DNA of 34,962 nt, taken from contig JAEVZP010000248.1 in assembly GCA_023392185.1 (NCBI GenBank), forward strand, positions 1-34,962. Direction: 5' to 3'. The stretch comes from Bacteroidota bacterium (GTDB lineage: Bacteria; Bacteroidota; Bacteroidia; Chitinophagales; Chitinophagaceae). Positions 15,014 to 23,276 of this stretch are shown one piece after another (the first letter of the stretch is position 1; every line of letters starts with the position of its first letter). Under the pieces are notes generated by a model. It had not been told where the DNA came from. It ran no database searches and was given only the letters and a program-made list of their open reading frames with translations. The translations under genes and the position numbers were made by a program.

Positions 15014-15096
15014 CTTTGGACAGGGGTAGGAAAAGCTTCTTGATTTCCGGGAAGCCGGTCGCAATTTCCGGAAATAAAAGCCTTGGTTGGGGTTTG

Positions 15097-15126
15097 GAAA
15101 GATAGTGGGGACGCTACAGAATACAA
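15097..15126 (-). promoter_or_regulatory. Promoter TTG-N19-TATCTTTC for the DUF4268 gene
   Basis: On the minus strand, a -33 TTG (complement of 15124-15126) is followed by exactly 19 nt and then TATCTTTC (15097-15104), one base from the TANNTTTG consensus. This is the best two-part Bacteroidota promoter in the window. The remaining 15127-15427 shows no gene or RNA that I can support. Confidence 0.6.
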
Positions 15127-15427
15127 AGATTGGGCACGGCCCCGTCATTATCATGACACATTTAGCAGAGCGGGTGTGCGTCCAGGGCAAGAACAGCGCT
15201 TCAATGGCTTACAACATTACCAGAAACGCCTGGAAGAAGCCTGCTGAATCATTTATCGGTCAGCGCATACCGGGTTGACGGTTGCCACCAAATGCGGCGC
15301 TGATAGACACCGGTACAGGCTTCAAAAATGCGCGCTGTGGAGGTGGTAAATTGTTTTCAGGGCTTGAACAGATGCGGTCTGCGTGAACCGGGATTTTATG
15401 AAACAAAACGAAAAACGCTTTGGCCGC

Positions 15428-15435
15428 TACATTTG
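15428..15435 (+). promoter_or_regulatory. -7 element TACATTTG upstream of the ABC transporter operon
   Basis: A perfect TANNTTTG match, 21 nt before GTG 15457. It argues against longer upstream starts for the ATPase, such as an in-frame ATG at 15328. Confidence 0.55.
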
Positions 15436-15456
15436 TTCCTAAAACCATTCCTGATT

Positions 15457-16350
15457 GTGCAAACTGTGCTGCGCCTTTCCGGCATTACAAAGTCCTATGG
15501 TCCTATCCGGGCCCTCTCGGACGTGAGTTTTGAGGTGCCGCGCGGCAGCGTCTTTGGCGTGCTGGGCCCCAATGGCAGCGGCAAAACAACGCTCCTCGGC
15601 ATCGTGCTCGACACCCTGACGGCCGACGGCGGTACTTATGAATGGCTGGGTGGAACCCCGGGTGCCGAAGCCCGCAAGCGCATGGGTGCCCTGCTGGAAA
15701 CACCCAATTTCTACCACTATCTCTCCGCCTGGGACAACCTGGCCGTCAATGCCCGCATCAAGGGCCGGGGGCTGGAGGACCGCGAGCGTGTCTTGCGCCT
15801 TACCGGCCTGTATGAGCGCCGCCATAGCCCGTTTCAAACCTTTAGTCTTGGTATGAAGCAGCGGCTGGCCATTGCCAATGCTTTGCTCGGCAGCCCGGAA
15901 GTAGTGGTGCTCGACGAACCCACCAACGGCCTCGATCCGGCAGGCATTGCCGAAATCCGGGAACTGATCCGGGAACTTTCCCGGCAGGGATATACGATCC
16001 TGATGGCTTCACACCTGCTCGACGAAGTGGAGAAAGTGTGTTCTCACGTGGCCATTCTGAAGCAAGGAATCCTTCTGGTTTCCGGCGCGGTCAGCGAGGT
16101 GTTACGCAAAGGCGATGAGCTGGAACTGGGAGCCGATTTTCCGGAAAAAGTACTGGCGCTCCTGCAAAACATTTCCGGCATCGACCATCTCCGAATAGAT
16201 GGCAGGTTGGTGAAACTGGCGCTCACCGACGCTTCGCACAATGCGCAAAGCATCAACCGGCTTTGCGCTGAAAACGGCCTCTTTTTGTCGCATCTGGTTC
16301 GGAAAACCCAAAGCCTCGAAAACCGGTTTATGGAACTGACCGGCGGCTAA
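15457..16350 (+). CDS. ABC transporter ATP-binding protein (ABC-2 type)
   Basis: A 297-residue ATPase. Walker A is GPNGSGKTT, the signature motif is FSLGMKQRLAIA, Walker B is VVVLDEPTNGLDP, and the switch histidine lies in MASHLLDEVE. The roughly 85 residues after the ATPase core form a C-terminal extension common in BcrA/NatA-like exporters. The start is GTG 15457 (VQTVLRLSGITKSYG), placed directly before the first strand of the fold and after the -7 box at 15428. It is followed 25 bp later by its permease, so the two form an exporter operon. The substrate is unknown; related pairs export antibiotics, peptides, sodium or lipids. Confidence 0.94.
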   Translation: MQTVLRLSGITKSYGPIRALSDVSFEVPRGSVFGVLGPNGSGKTTLLGIVLDTLTADGGTYEWLGGTPGAEARKRMGALLETPNFYHYLSAWDNLAVNARIKGRGLEDRERVLRLTGLYERRHSPFQTFSLGMKQRLAIANALLGSPEVVVLDEPTNGLDPAGIAEIRELIRELSRQGYTILMASHLLDEVEKVCSHVAILKQGILLVSGAVSEVLRKGDELELGADFPEKVLALLQNISGIDHLRIDGRLVKLALTDASHNAQSINRLCAENGLFLSHLVRKTQSLENRFMELTGG

Positions 16351-16375
16351 TGTAAACGCCTTTTTCTGCCTTTTT

Positions 16376-17164
16376 ATGAAAGATTTACTGGCCATCGAGT
16401 GGCTCAAAATAAAGAAATACCGCACCTTCCGTATTCTGGCCGGGCTGTTTTTGGTTCTGTTGCCGCTTTGGAACTGGGGTGTTTACAACAGCTTTATCAG
16501 CGTTGGAGCCGGCTCGGTCAATTTTCTTTCCACGGCCTATTCCTTCCCGGCCGTTTGGGAGAATCTGGGCTTTTGGGGCGGCCTCTTTGTGTATTTTCTG
16601 TGCATCCTGATGATTATTCTGGTGTCCAACGAATATTCGTTTCGCACCCACCGGCAAAATGTCATTGATGGCTGGTCGCGGCTGGATTTCTTTCATGGAA
16701 AGGTAGCGCTGGCGCTGGCGGGCAGCGCCCTGGCGACCCTGTATGTAATGCTGCTGGGCCTGATAGCGGGCCTGCTGGTAGGCGGCGTTTCCGGGATGGA
16801 AAGCGGCTGGGAAAAGCTTTTCTTCTTCTTCGTATATGCGCTCAATTACATTGGTTTTGCTGCCCTGATTGCCTTCTGGATCCGCCGCAGCGGGCTATCT
16901 ATTGGGTTGTTTTTGCTGTATTCTTTTATCCTGGAAAATATGATAAAAGGGATTGTCAACTGGAAAAGTCCCTATCCGGTGGGGAATTTTATGCCCCTGC
17001 AAGCTGCTGACGAACTGCTGCCGTTTCCGATCGTCAAGTTTGTTGGCGGGATGCTATTCAACGGGCCGGTTTTCAGTGCCTGGGCTTATCTTTTGGTAAG
17101 CTGTCTGTGGATTGCGGTGTATTATTTCCTGGGCCGAAGACTGATTCAAAAGCGGGATTTTTAG
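16376..17164 (+). CDS. ABC-2 type transporter permease
   Basis: A 262-residue integral membrane protein with about six membrane spans. The N-terminus MKDLLAIEWLKIKKYRTFRI is the usual cytoplasmic lead of ABC-2 permeases. Spans are visible around residues 20-36, 62-84, 107-133, 145-165, 175-190 and 232-252. EYSFRTHRQNVIDGWSR between spans two and three is the conserved coupling-helix region that meets the ATPase. It forms the translocation pore for the ATPase encoded just upstream. The cargo cannot be predicted. Downstream, 17165-17359 holds two TTCCGGAA palindromes (17221 and 17240) and no clear promoter. Confidence 0.9.
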   Translation: MKDLLAIEWLKIKKYRTFRILAGLFLVLLPLWNWGVYNSFISVGAGSVNFLSTAYSFPAVWENLGFWGGLFVYFLCILMIILVSNEYSFRTHRQNVIDGWSRLDFFHGKVALALAGSALATLYVMLLGLIAGLLVGGVSGMESGWEKLFFFFVYALNYIGFAALIAFWIRRSGLSIGLFLLYSFILENMIKGIVNWKSPYPVGNFMPLQAADELLPFPIVKFVGGMLFNGPVFSAWAYLLVSCLWIAVYYFLGRRLIQKRDF

Positions 17165-17359
17165 ATCACCCCTGTTCCCTGAAGGGGCCCCCAACCCGGA
17201 CGTCTCCCGGCAAACCGCATTTCCGGAAATCCGGCTGTCTTCCGGAAATCCATAGTTTCCTGCCAAACCCCTCCCGGTAAAACAGCAGTTTTAAAAGTGC
17301 CATCTTTACAGGCCGGTTCTGCTCTGGAATCGTTTTAGGGAACCGGTACCTGCACAGTT

Positions 17360-18148
17360 ATGACAACACACAAGAAACAACCCACGATTCTGGTAACCAA
17401 CGATGACGGCATTACCGCGCCCGGCATTCGCGAGCTGGTCGATGCGGTACGCGGCCTGGGTAAAATTATCGTGGTAGCCCCCGATGCGCCGCAAAGCGGC
17501 ATGGGCCACGCCGTGACCATCGGCAAACCCCTGCGGCTCGATAAAGTAGACGATCTTTTTGACGGCGTGGAAGCCTGGCAAAGCACCGGTACACCGGTGG
17601 ACTGCGTGAAGCTGGCGCGCGATAAAATCCTCGGTCATCGACCTGATTTCTGCGTTTCGGGCATCAACCACGGTGCCAACCACAGTATCAACGTCCTGTA
17701 TTCCGGAACGATGAGTGCTGCTATGGAGGCCGCTATCGAAGGCATTCCGTCGGTTGGTTTTTCCCTGTTGGATTATAGCTGGGGGGCCGATTTTACGCTT
17801 GCCGGCGAGATTGCGCATCGCATTGTGAAGCGCATGCTCGAAGAAGGGGCTGCTCCCCATACGTTGCTCAACGTCAACATTCCCAAGTGCAGCACGGCCG
17901 ATTTTAAAGGCATCAAGCTCTGCCGCATGGCACTCGGCCGCTGGGTTGAAGACTTTGACCACCGGAAAGATCCACGAGGCCGCGATTATTTCTGGATGAC
18001 CGGCCGCTTCGAGACCATGGGTGAAACTGCCGATACCGATGTGGAAGCGCTGGAACAGAACTACGCCTCCGTTGTTCCCATTCATTTTGATCTGACACAA
18101 GAGCAACTGCTGCGTGAATACCAGGCCCGCTGGGGCGGGGTGATGTAA
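17360..18148 (+). CDS. surE: 5'/3'-nucleotidase SurE
   Basis: A 262-residue metal-dependent phosphatase acting on 5'- and 3'-nucleoside monophosphates, and in some species on short polyphosphate. The hallmark ILVTNDDG (residues 10-17) holds the metal-binding Asp15 and Asp16; VVAPDAPQSGMGHAVT supplies the conserved serine, and VSGINHGANHSINVLYSGTM supplies the metal-binding asparagine and the substrate loop. GTPVDCVKLA is also conserved. The length is normal for the family. No pcm or rpoS neighbour is present. Repeat copy C begins directly after the stop codon. Confidence 0.97.
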   Translation: MTTHKKQPTILVTNDDGITAPGIRELVDAVRGLGKIIVVAPDAPQSGMGHAVTIGKPLRLDKVDDLFDGVEAWQSTGTPVDCVKLARDKILGHRPDFCVSGINHGANHSINVLYSGTMSAAMEAAIEGIPSVGFSLLDYSWGADFTLAGEIAHRIVKRMLEEGAAPHTLLNVNIPKCSTADFKGIKLCRMALGRWVEDFDHRKDPRGRDYFWMTGRFETMGETADTDVEALEQNYASVVPIHFDLTQEQLLREYQARWGGVM

Positions 18149-18282
18149 GGTTGGAGGCTAACGCCGTTTTAATTTCTTAAAGCAGCGCAAGATCTGACGA
18201 AAGGAGGAATTGATTTCCAACGCGCGAAGCGCTCCAACGCCCAAAGGGCTTCCAACATCATCCAACGCCGAAGGCTCCAACT
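18149..18282. repeat. Composite GTTGGA/TCCAAC microhairpin repeat, copy C
   Basis: The left half is short: GTTGGAGGC at 18150-18158, then GCTAACGCC. The right half (18216-18282) has four CCAAC units separated by GCGCGAAGCGC, GCCCAAAGGGC and GCCGAAGGC. AACATCATCCAAC lies at 18254-18266. As in copies A and B, it fills the gap between two co-directional genes, with GTTGG on the upstream side and CCAAC on the downstream side. Confidence 0.75.
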
Positions 18283-18303
18283 ACACAAAGTGCGTCCAAG
18301 CGC

Positions 18304-18311
18304 TATTTTCG
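18304..18311 (+). promoter_or_regulatory. -7 element TATTTTCG, 4 nt before the metG start
   Basis: One base from TANNTTTG and identical to the element at 1057. Only CGCC separates it from ATG 18316, the same 4-nt spacing as at cmk. A leaderless or nearly leaderless mRNA is predicted. Confidence 0.5.
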
Positions 18312-18315
18312 CGCC

Positions 18316-20418
18316 ATGAATTTTAAGCGCACGCTCGTCACCGCTGCTCTCCCTTACGCCAATGGCCCTGTTCACATCGGCCACCTCGCCGGCTGCTACC
18401 TGCCCGCTGATATTTACGTGCGCTTTTTGCGGGCGCAGAAGAAAGACGTGAAATTCATCTGCGGCTCCGACGAACACGGCGTGCCTATCACCATTCGGGC
18501 GATGAAAGAAGGCGTGACACCGCAGCAAATCGTAGATCGTTACCACAGGATTATCGGCGAAAGCTTTGCCGGAATGGGCATTTCCTTCGATATCTATTCC
18601 CGCACCTCGTCTGACACGCACCGCGAAACCTCGCAGGACTTTTTCCGGAATCTCTATGAAAAAGGCCTTTTTGAAGAAAGGGAAAGCGAGCAGTACTATG
18701 ACCCGGAGAAGGACGTATTTCTGGCCGACCGCTATATTGTGGGCACCTGCCCGGTATGTGAAAACTCCAACGCTTACGGCGACCAGTGCGAGAAATGCGG
18801 CTCTTCGCTTTCGCCCGAGCAACTCATTGATACGCGCAGCGCCCTGAGCAGCGCCACACCGGTCAAGAAGCTTACCAAACACTGGTATTTTCCCCTCAAC
18901 GAATACGAGCCGTGGCTCAAACGCTGGCTTATTGAAGGCAAAAAAGAGGATTGGAAACCCAATGTGTACGGACAGTGCAAAAGCTGGATCGACGCTGGAT
19001 TGCACCCCCGCGCCATGACCCGCGACAGCACCTGGGGCGTGCCGGTGCCCCTGCCCGGCGCCGGGGGAAAAGTGCTGTATGTGTGGTTCGACGCGCCGAT
19101 TGGTTATATCTCCGCCACCAAAGAACTTTTGCCCGATAGCTGGGAGGATTACTGGAAAAAAGAAGACACCAAACTGGTGCATTTTATTGGGAAAGACAAT
19201 ATTGTGTTTCACTGCATCATCTTCCCTTCCATGCTCCACGCGCACGGTGATTTTGTGCTTCCGGAAAGCGTGCCCGCTAACGAGTTTCTCAATATCGAAG
19301 GGCAGAAGGTGAGCACGTCCCGCAACTGGGCGGTTTGGGTGGATGAATACCTGCGCGATTTTCCGGATATGCAGGATGCGCTGCGCTACGTGCTCTGCGC
19401 CAACGCTCCGGAAACCAAGGATAACGATTTTACCTGGAAGGATTTCGGCGACCGGGTCAACAGCGAGCTGGTCGCTATTTTCGGCAACTTTGTAAACCGC
19501 ACCATGGTGCTCACCCACAAGTTGTGCCGGGGCCGCGTCGCACCGATCCACGGCGATATTCTGGACGACGCCGACCGGGGCGTGTTTGAGGCCATTCAGG
19601 AAGCCAAAGCTCAGATTGAAACCGCCATCAGTGAGTATCGTTTCCGGGAAGGGCTGGCCGCGCTGATGAACCTGGCGCGCACCGGCAACAAGTATTTGCA
19701 GGACAAAGCACCGTGGAGCCTTTCCAAAACGCCTGAAATGCAGGCCCAAAACCAGAAAGCGATTGACAACTGCCTGCACGTGTGTCTGCAACTGAGCGCC
19801 AACCTGGCCATCTTCGCCAACCCGTTTCTGCCGTTCACTTCCCGGAAATTGTTGAAGCAATTCAAAGTGGTGGAGCGGATGCTGGACTGGGAAAACGGCG
19901 GCCGCATGGACCTCTTAAAAATCAACTACCCGCTTCCGGAACCGCAGTTGCTTTTCCGGAAAATAGAAACCGAAGAAATTACCCGCCAAATGCAAAAATT
20001 AGAAAGCGCTGCCGCCGAGGCCGCCGCTGCCGCTTCACAGCCTGCCGCAGCAGAACCTGCTCAGGCACCCGCCGCTGCGCCTGCCAAAGCCGAAATTACA
20101 TTTGATGATTTTGTGAAGATTGATCTGCGTGCCGGAAAAATCCTCGAAGCCGAGAAAGTAGCCAAGGCCGACAAGCTGTTGAAGCTCTCTGTGGATATGG
20201 GAGAAGCCGCGCCGCGCACCATCGTTTCCGGAATTGCCGAGCATTTTTCGCCGGAAGAGATCGTGGGGAAAATGGTGACTGTGGTGGCCAACCTCGCACC
20301 GCGCAAAATGCGGGGCATCGAAAGCCAGGGGATGATCCTGATGGCCGAAGACGCGGGCGGAAAACTGGTGTTTGTAGCGCCGGTGAGCGAGGTGCCGGGT
20401 GGGGGGGAAGTGCGGTAA
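18316..20418 (+). CDS. metG: Methionyl-tRNA synthetase with C-terminal tRNA-binding domain
   Basis: A 700-residue class I synthetase that charges initiator and elongator tRNA-Met. HIGH lies at residues 20-23 (PVHIGHLAG). A zinc knuckle has Cys145, Cys148, Cys158 and Cys161. The KMSKS-equivalent loop is KVSTS at residues 331-335, with threonine where many enzymes have lysine. The anticodon-binding helical domain follows, then an Ala/Pro-rich flexible linker (about residues 563-592). The C-terminal EMAP/Trbp111-like domain ([13 protein letters not shown] onward) is a dimerising tRNA-binding module. This two-domain layout is common. The start is fixed by the box at 18304 and by the immediate N-terminal strand. 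Confidence 0.97.
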   Translation: MNFKRTLVTAALPYANGPVHIGHLAGCYLPADIYVRFLRAQKKDVKFICGSDEHGVPITIRAMKEGVTPQQIVDRYHRIIGESFAGMGISFDIYSRTSSDTHRETSQDFFRNLYEKGLFEERESEQYYDPEKDVFLADRYIVGTCPVCENSNAYGDQCEKCGSSLSPEQLIDTRSALSSATPVKKLTKHWYFPLNEYEPWLKRWLIEGKKEDWKPNVYGQCKSWIDAGLHPRAMTRDSTWGVPVPLPGAGGKVLYVWFDAPIGYISATKELLPDSWEDYWKKEDTKLVHFIGKDNIVFHCIIFPSMLHAHGDFVLPESVPANEFLNIEGQKVSTSRNWAVWVDEYLRDFPDMQDALRYVLCANAPETKDNDFTWKDFGDRVNSELVAIFGNFVNRTMVLTHKLCRGRVAPIHGDILDDADRGVFEAIQEAKAQIETAISEYRFREGLAALMNLARTGNKYLQDKAPWSLSKTPEMQAQNQKAIDNCLHVCLQLSANLAIFANPFLPFTSRKLLKQFKVVERMLDWENGGRMDLLKINYPLPEPQLLFRKIETEEITRQMQKLESAAAEAAAAASQPAAAEPAQAPAAAPAKAEITFDDFVKIDLRAGKILEAEKVAKADKLLKLSVDMGEAAPRTIVSGIAEHFSPEEIVGKMVTVVANLAPRKMRGIESQGMILMAEDAGGKLVFVAPVSEVPGGGEVR

Positions 20419-20436
20419 GCCAAAGCGCTATGGTTT

Positions 20437-20464
20437 GTAGAGAGGAGGCATGCCTCCTCTCTAC
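20437..20464. repeat. Perfect 28-bp palindrome
   Basis: GTAGAGAGGAGGCA (20437-20450) is followed at once by its exact reverse complement (20451-20464). It lies 18 bp after metG, between convergent genes, and could fold as a terminator-like hairpin, but it lacks a T tract. Its GTAGAGA...TCTCTAC ends resemble dispersed palindromic repeats seen in other genomes. A TTCCGGAA follows at 20476. Confidence 0.8.
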
Positions 20465-20530
20465 ACGCATGCCGGTTCCGGAAAAAATGCTTGTTTCCGG
20501 GCCCCAAAGCGCCTGCCGCAAACGGAGGTA

Positions 20531-21244
20531 TCAAGGTAATTGACTTTTGACCAGCACCCCGGCCACAACCGCAAAGCCAAAACTCAACAGGCTGCCAATG
20601 AGAATGTACTCGGTTAGTTTAATGTCTTTTTTAGCCTGCAGGTCGCCAAAACGGAAAATGGATTTAGCGGCAATCAGAAAGCCAACGGCTTCCCAGTGCG
20701 CCGTAAGAATAAAAATAAAAGCCATCAGCCGCTCCAGCATGCCAATATACTTTCCGGCCTGGCTCAAAGAAGCGTCCGGCGTTTTTCCGAGGGCGGCGGT
20801 CCACCTTTGAAGCAAGACCTGAATCGTGATGCCAGCCCCGGCTGTTACTGCTACCAACCCGGCTGCTATCATCCAGAAGGGGGGCTGAAACCAGGCTGCC
20901 AACCGGGCAGGTGAGGGCTGTTGTATACATACAGCAATCAGCAGCAGCGAAGACAGATGAAGCCCTTGGTCGGCCAGAAACCAACTGGTTTTGGTAGCCG
21001 GTTTTTGCCGATAGATCTTCAACAGGTCAATCAGCAGGTGAATGCCGGCCACCCACAACCCGGTATGCCAGGGAGCAACCGGGAATGTGAACAGCAGTGT
21101 GAGCAAGCCGTGCAGCGTGGCGTGCAGGTAAAGCAAAGGGGTCTTTCTTTTGCGACTTTCTTTACGTTGCACCCAGCGGGCCGGTTGAAAAACAAAATCG
21201 CCCAGCAAATGAGCCAGCAGTAAGCGGGCTATGAGGTCGGTCAT
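20531..21244 (-). CDS. DUF3307-family membrane protein
   Basis: A 237-residue membrane protein. It begins LIARLLLAHLLGDFVFQPARWVQRKES, then has LYLHATLHGLLTLLF and HLLIDLLKIY with LADQGLHLSSLLL. The conserved histidine/aspartate-containing helices (AHLLGDF, HATLHG, HLLIDLLK, DQGLHL) are the DUF3307 signature. About six to seven membrane spans are visible. Polar His/Asp residues inside membrane helices suggest ion or metal handling, but no activity is established. Its ATG overlaps the stop of the SatD-like gene by 4 bp (ATGA), so the two are translationally coupled. Confidence 0.88.
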   Translation of the reverse strand: MTDLIARLLLAHLLGDFVFQPARWVQRKESRKRKTPLLYLHATLHGLLTLLFTFPVAPWHTGLWVAGIHLLIDLLKIYRQKPATKTSWFLADQGLHLSSLLLIAVCIQQPSPARLAAWFQPPFWMIAAGLVAVTAGAGITIQVLLQRWTAALGKTPDASLSQAGKYIGMLERLMAFIFILTAHWEAVGFLIAAKSIFRFGDLQAKKDIKLTEYILIGSLLSFGFAVVAGVLVKSQLP

Positions 21245-21885
21245 GGCAGATGGGCTTTTAATTTTCGTTCTGCGTAGTCGAGGAGCAGCAGTAGTTCACT
21301 TAAGTGTGCCCGCTGCCAGCGTCCGCTCACGGAATTTTGCCTGATGCCCAGCAAGTGGCCCAGATCTTCCTGGCGCACACCGGGCGACTCCAGGACGGCC
21401 ACTACCAACTCTGCGGAAGCCGCCGTCCATCCATCCATAAAAACGGAAGCGAGCGTCAGCGCCAGGTTCAGATCGGTGTCCAACGCTTCCCAGCCACTTT
21501 TAAAGACCAGCCGCCGCCGGCTGGCTTGCAGGCTTTCAAAGGCTTCCCCTGCGTAGATAAAGGCGGGCCCGTTGCTTTCTGAAATCCGCGATGCCGTGTA
21601 GGTTTTTTCCCCTACGCCCACACTGATGCGGACATCCAGCCCTTTGCTGCCACCTTCATGGGGAAGCTGCAATTGTTTTAAAAAGGCCTTTAAAGCGACC
21701 GCGTACCCAATACTTTTTTGTGGCTCGCTGATTTCCAGTTGAATAAAGTCGCCCCAGGTGATTTCCCATGACTGCGGCGAAGTACCTATGTTTTTAGCAA
21801 GCCATTTTTTCAAAGGCACCAACCAGAGTGCCGGTTGTAAAACGCGCCTGGAATGAACAATATCGGCTTTAATGATTCCAATCAT
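21241..21885 (-). CDS. SatD-like protein with C-terminal helix-turn-helix
   Basis: A 214-residue cytoplasmic protein. The N-terminal IGIIKADIVHSRRV, then WEITWGDFIQLEI and VRISVGVGEKTYTASRISES, followed by GPAFIYAGEAFE, resemble the SatD family; pairing with a DUF3307 protein supports this. The C-terminal part, VRQEDLGHLLGIRQNSVSGRWQRA (about residues 170-193), reads as a helix-turn-helix, so DNA binding is plausible. SatD was named in a streptococcal acid-tolerance locus and its biochemistry is unclear. The repeats at 21908-21953 just upstream could be its operator; that link is inference. Its ATGA overlap with the DUF3307 gene shows a two-gene operon. Confidence 0.75.
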   Translation of the reverse strand: MIGIIKADIVHSRRVLQPALWLVPLKKWLAKNIGTSPQSWEITWGDFIQLEISEPQKSIGYAVALKAFLKQLQLPHEGGSKGLDVRISVGVGEKTYTASRISESNGPAFIYAGEAFESLQASRRRLVFKSGWEALDTDLNLALTLASVFMDGWTAASAELVVAVLESPGVRQEDLGHLLGIRQNSVSGRWQRAHLSELLLLLDYAERKLKAHLP

Positions 21886-21907
21886 CCTTCAAATATCGGA
21901 TATAGAG

Positions 21908-21953
21908 ACGATAAAACTTAAAATCGCTTTTTTGAACGATAAAAAATTTTATC
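21908..21953. promoter_or_regulatory. GATAAAA inverted and direct repeats; candidate operator of the SatD-like/DUF3307 operon
   Basis: ACGATAAAA occurs at 21908-21916 and again at 21936-21944, 28 bp apart. The second copy is part of an inverted repeat, GATAAAA-AA-TTTTATC (21938-21953). The cluster lies 23-68 bp upstream of the SatD-like start. The rest of 21954-22040 shows nothing further. Confidence 0.45.
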
Positions 21954-22042
21954 ATCCTTATGGGCGATACGCAGTTGCTGATAGAGAAGGTGGTCTTTAC
22001 ATAAGCACGACAACGATTAGCCCTTACATTCTGAACCAGACG

Positions 22043-22078
22043 AAAAAAGCGGCCTGTTTCCGAAGAAACAGGCCGCTT
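22043..22078 (-). terminator. Rho-independent terminator of gapA
   Basis: Read on the minus strand, a 14-bp perfect stem (AAGCGGCCTGTTTC with its complement) has a TTCG tetraloop and is followed by a run of T. It lies 22 bp past the gapA stop codon. Confidence 0.92.
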
Positions 22079-22099
22079 ATAGCAGAAGGGATCGACAGA

Positions 22100-23113
22100 T
22101 TATTTGTTCATCAGCTTCGCAAAATAATCTACCGTGCGCACCAGCTGGCTCACGTAGCTCATCTCGTTGTCGTACCAGCTCACGGTTTTTACCAGTTGAG
22201 CATCGCCTACGGTAATCACCTTGGTTTGAGTCGCGTCAAACAGAGAGCCGTAGGACGTACCAATAACGTCGGAGGAAACGATTTCATCTTCGTTGTAGCC
22301 AAATGATTCGTTGGCAGCCGCCTTCATGGCCGCGTTGATTTCTTCGGCGGTGGTTTTCTTGCCGAGGATTACGTTCAGTTCGGTCAGCGAACCGGTAACG
22401 GTCGGTACGCGCTGGGCGCCGCCGTCGAGCTTGCCTTTGAGATCCGGCAGCACCAGACCAATGGCTTTGGCGGCACCGGTAGAGTTGGGAACAATGTTTT
22501 CGGCAGCGGCACGGGCACGGCGCAGGTCGCCTTTCGGATGCGGAGCATCAAGGGTATTCTGATCGTTGGTGTAGGCGTGCACCGTGGTCATCAGACCGGT
22601 CTTAATTTCATAGTTGTCATGCAGCACCTTTGCCATCGGAGCGAGGCAGTTGGTGGTGCAGGAAGCGCAGGAAATGACTTTTTCAGAACCGTCGAGGATG
22701 TCGTGGTTTACATTGAATACAACCGTTTTCAGGTCGCCGGTAGCCGGGGCAGAGATCACCACGCGCTTGGCACCGGCAGTCAGGTGTGCCTCGGCTTTTT
22801 CTTTATCGGCAAAAAAGCCGGTGCACTCCAGCACGACATCTACATCGTGCTGGCCCCAGGGGATCTGCGCCGGGTCTTTCTGGGCGTAGATTTTGATTTC
22901 CTTTCCGTTTACAGCAATGTTATCATCGCCGTGGGTTACCTCTTCGTGGAAGCGGCCCTGCGCCGTGTCATACTTCAGCAGGTGGGCGAGAACATTCGGT
23001 TTGGTGAGGTCGTTGATGGCAACCACTTCAATGCCTTCCATATTATGAATTTTCCGGAAGACGAGGCGGCCAATCCGGCCAAACCCATTAATGGCAACTT
23101 TTACAGTGCTCAT
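22100..23113 (-). CDS. gapA: Type I glyceraldehyde-3-phosphate dehydrogenase
   Basis: A 337-residue glycolytic enzyme that oxidises glyceraldehyde 3-phosphate to 1,3-bisphosphoglycerate with NAD+. The Rossmann start is [15 protein letters not shown], with an acidic residue in VAINDLT favouring NAD+ over NADP+. The catalytic cysteine is Cys152 in SCASCTTNC, the general base lies in [11 protein letters not shown], and phosphate-binding segments include [14 protein letters not shown] and [24 protein letters not shown] ends the catalytic domain. No other glycolytic gene adjoins it. A -7-like TACCTTCG lies about 45 nt upstream (23158-23165, minus strand). Confidence 0.98.
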   Translation of the reverse strand: MSTVKVAINGFGRIGRLVFRKIHNMEGIEVVAINDLTKPNVLAHLLKYDTAQGRFHEEVTHGDDNIAVNGKEIKIYAQKDPAQIPWGQHDVDVVLECTGFFADKEKAEAHLTAGAKRVVISAPATGDLKTVVFNVNHDILDGSEKVISCASCTTNCLAPMAKVLHDNYEIKTGLMTTVHAYTNDQNTLDAPHPKGDLRRARAAAENIVPNSTGAAKAIGLVLPDLKGKLDGGAQRVPTVTGSLTELNVILGKKTTAEEINAAMKAAANESFGYNEDEIVSSDVIGTSYGSLFDATQTKVITVGDAQLVKTVSWYDNEMSYVSQLVRTVDYFAKLMNK

Positions 23114-23276
23114 GAAGCTACGCAGAGGTTTTTTAAAAGGGTGATTTGAGGCCGCGAAGGTACGCCTTTATTCAACGAATTAAAAACTACCGGGAATGGC
23201 CCGATCCGAACCGTTTCTTGTTTTGCGACCTATGCTGCGGGACTTCACAACTGCCCGTATCTTTAGGAAACTTTTT

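Noticed and set aside
15087..15278. 63-residue plus-strand ORF in the gap before the ABC operon
   Set aside because: No motif, overlaps the DUF4268 promoter; no start signal.
18169..19860. 563-residue minus-strand ORF opposite metG
   Set aside because: No family motif, overlaps the repeat array and the metG catalytic domain; shadow.
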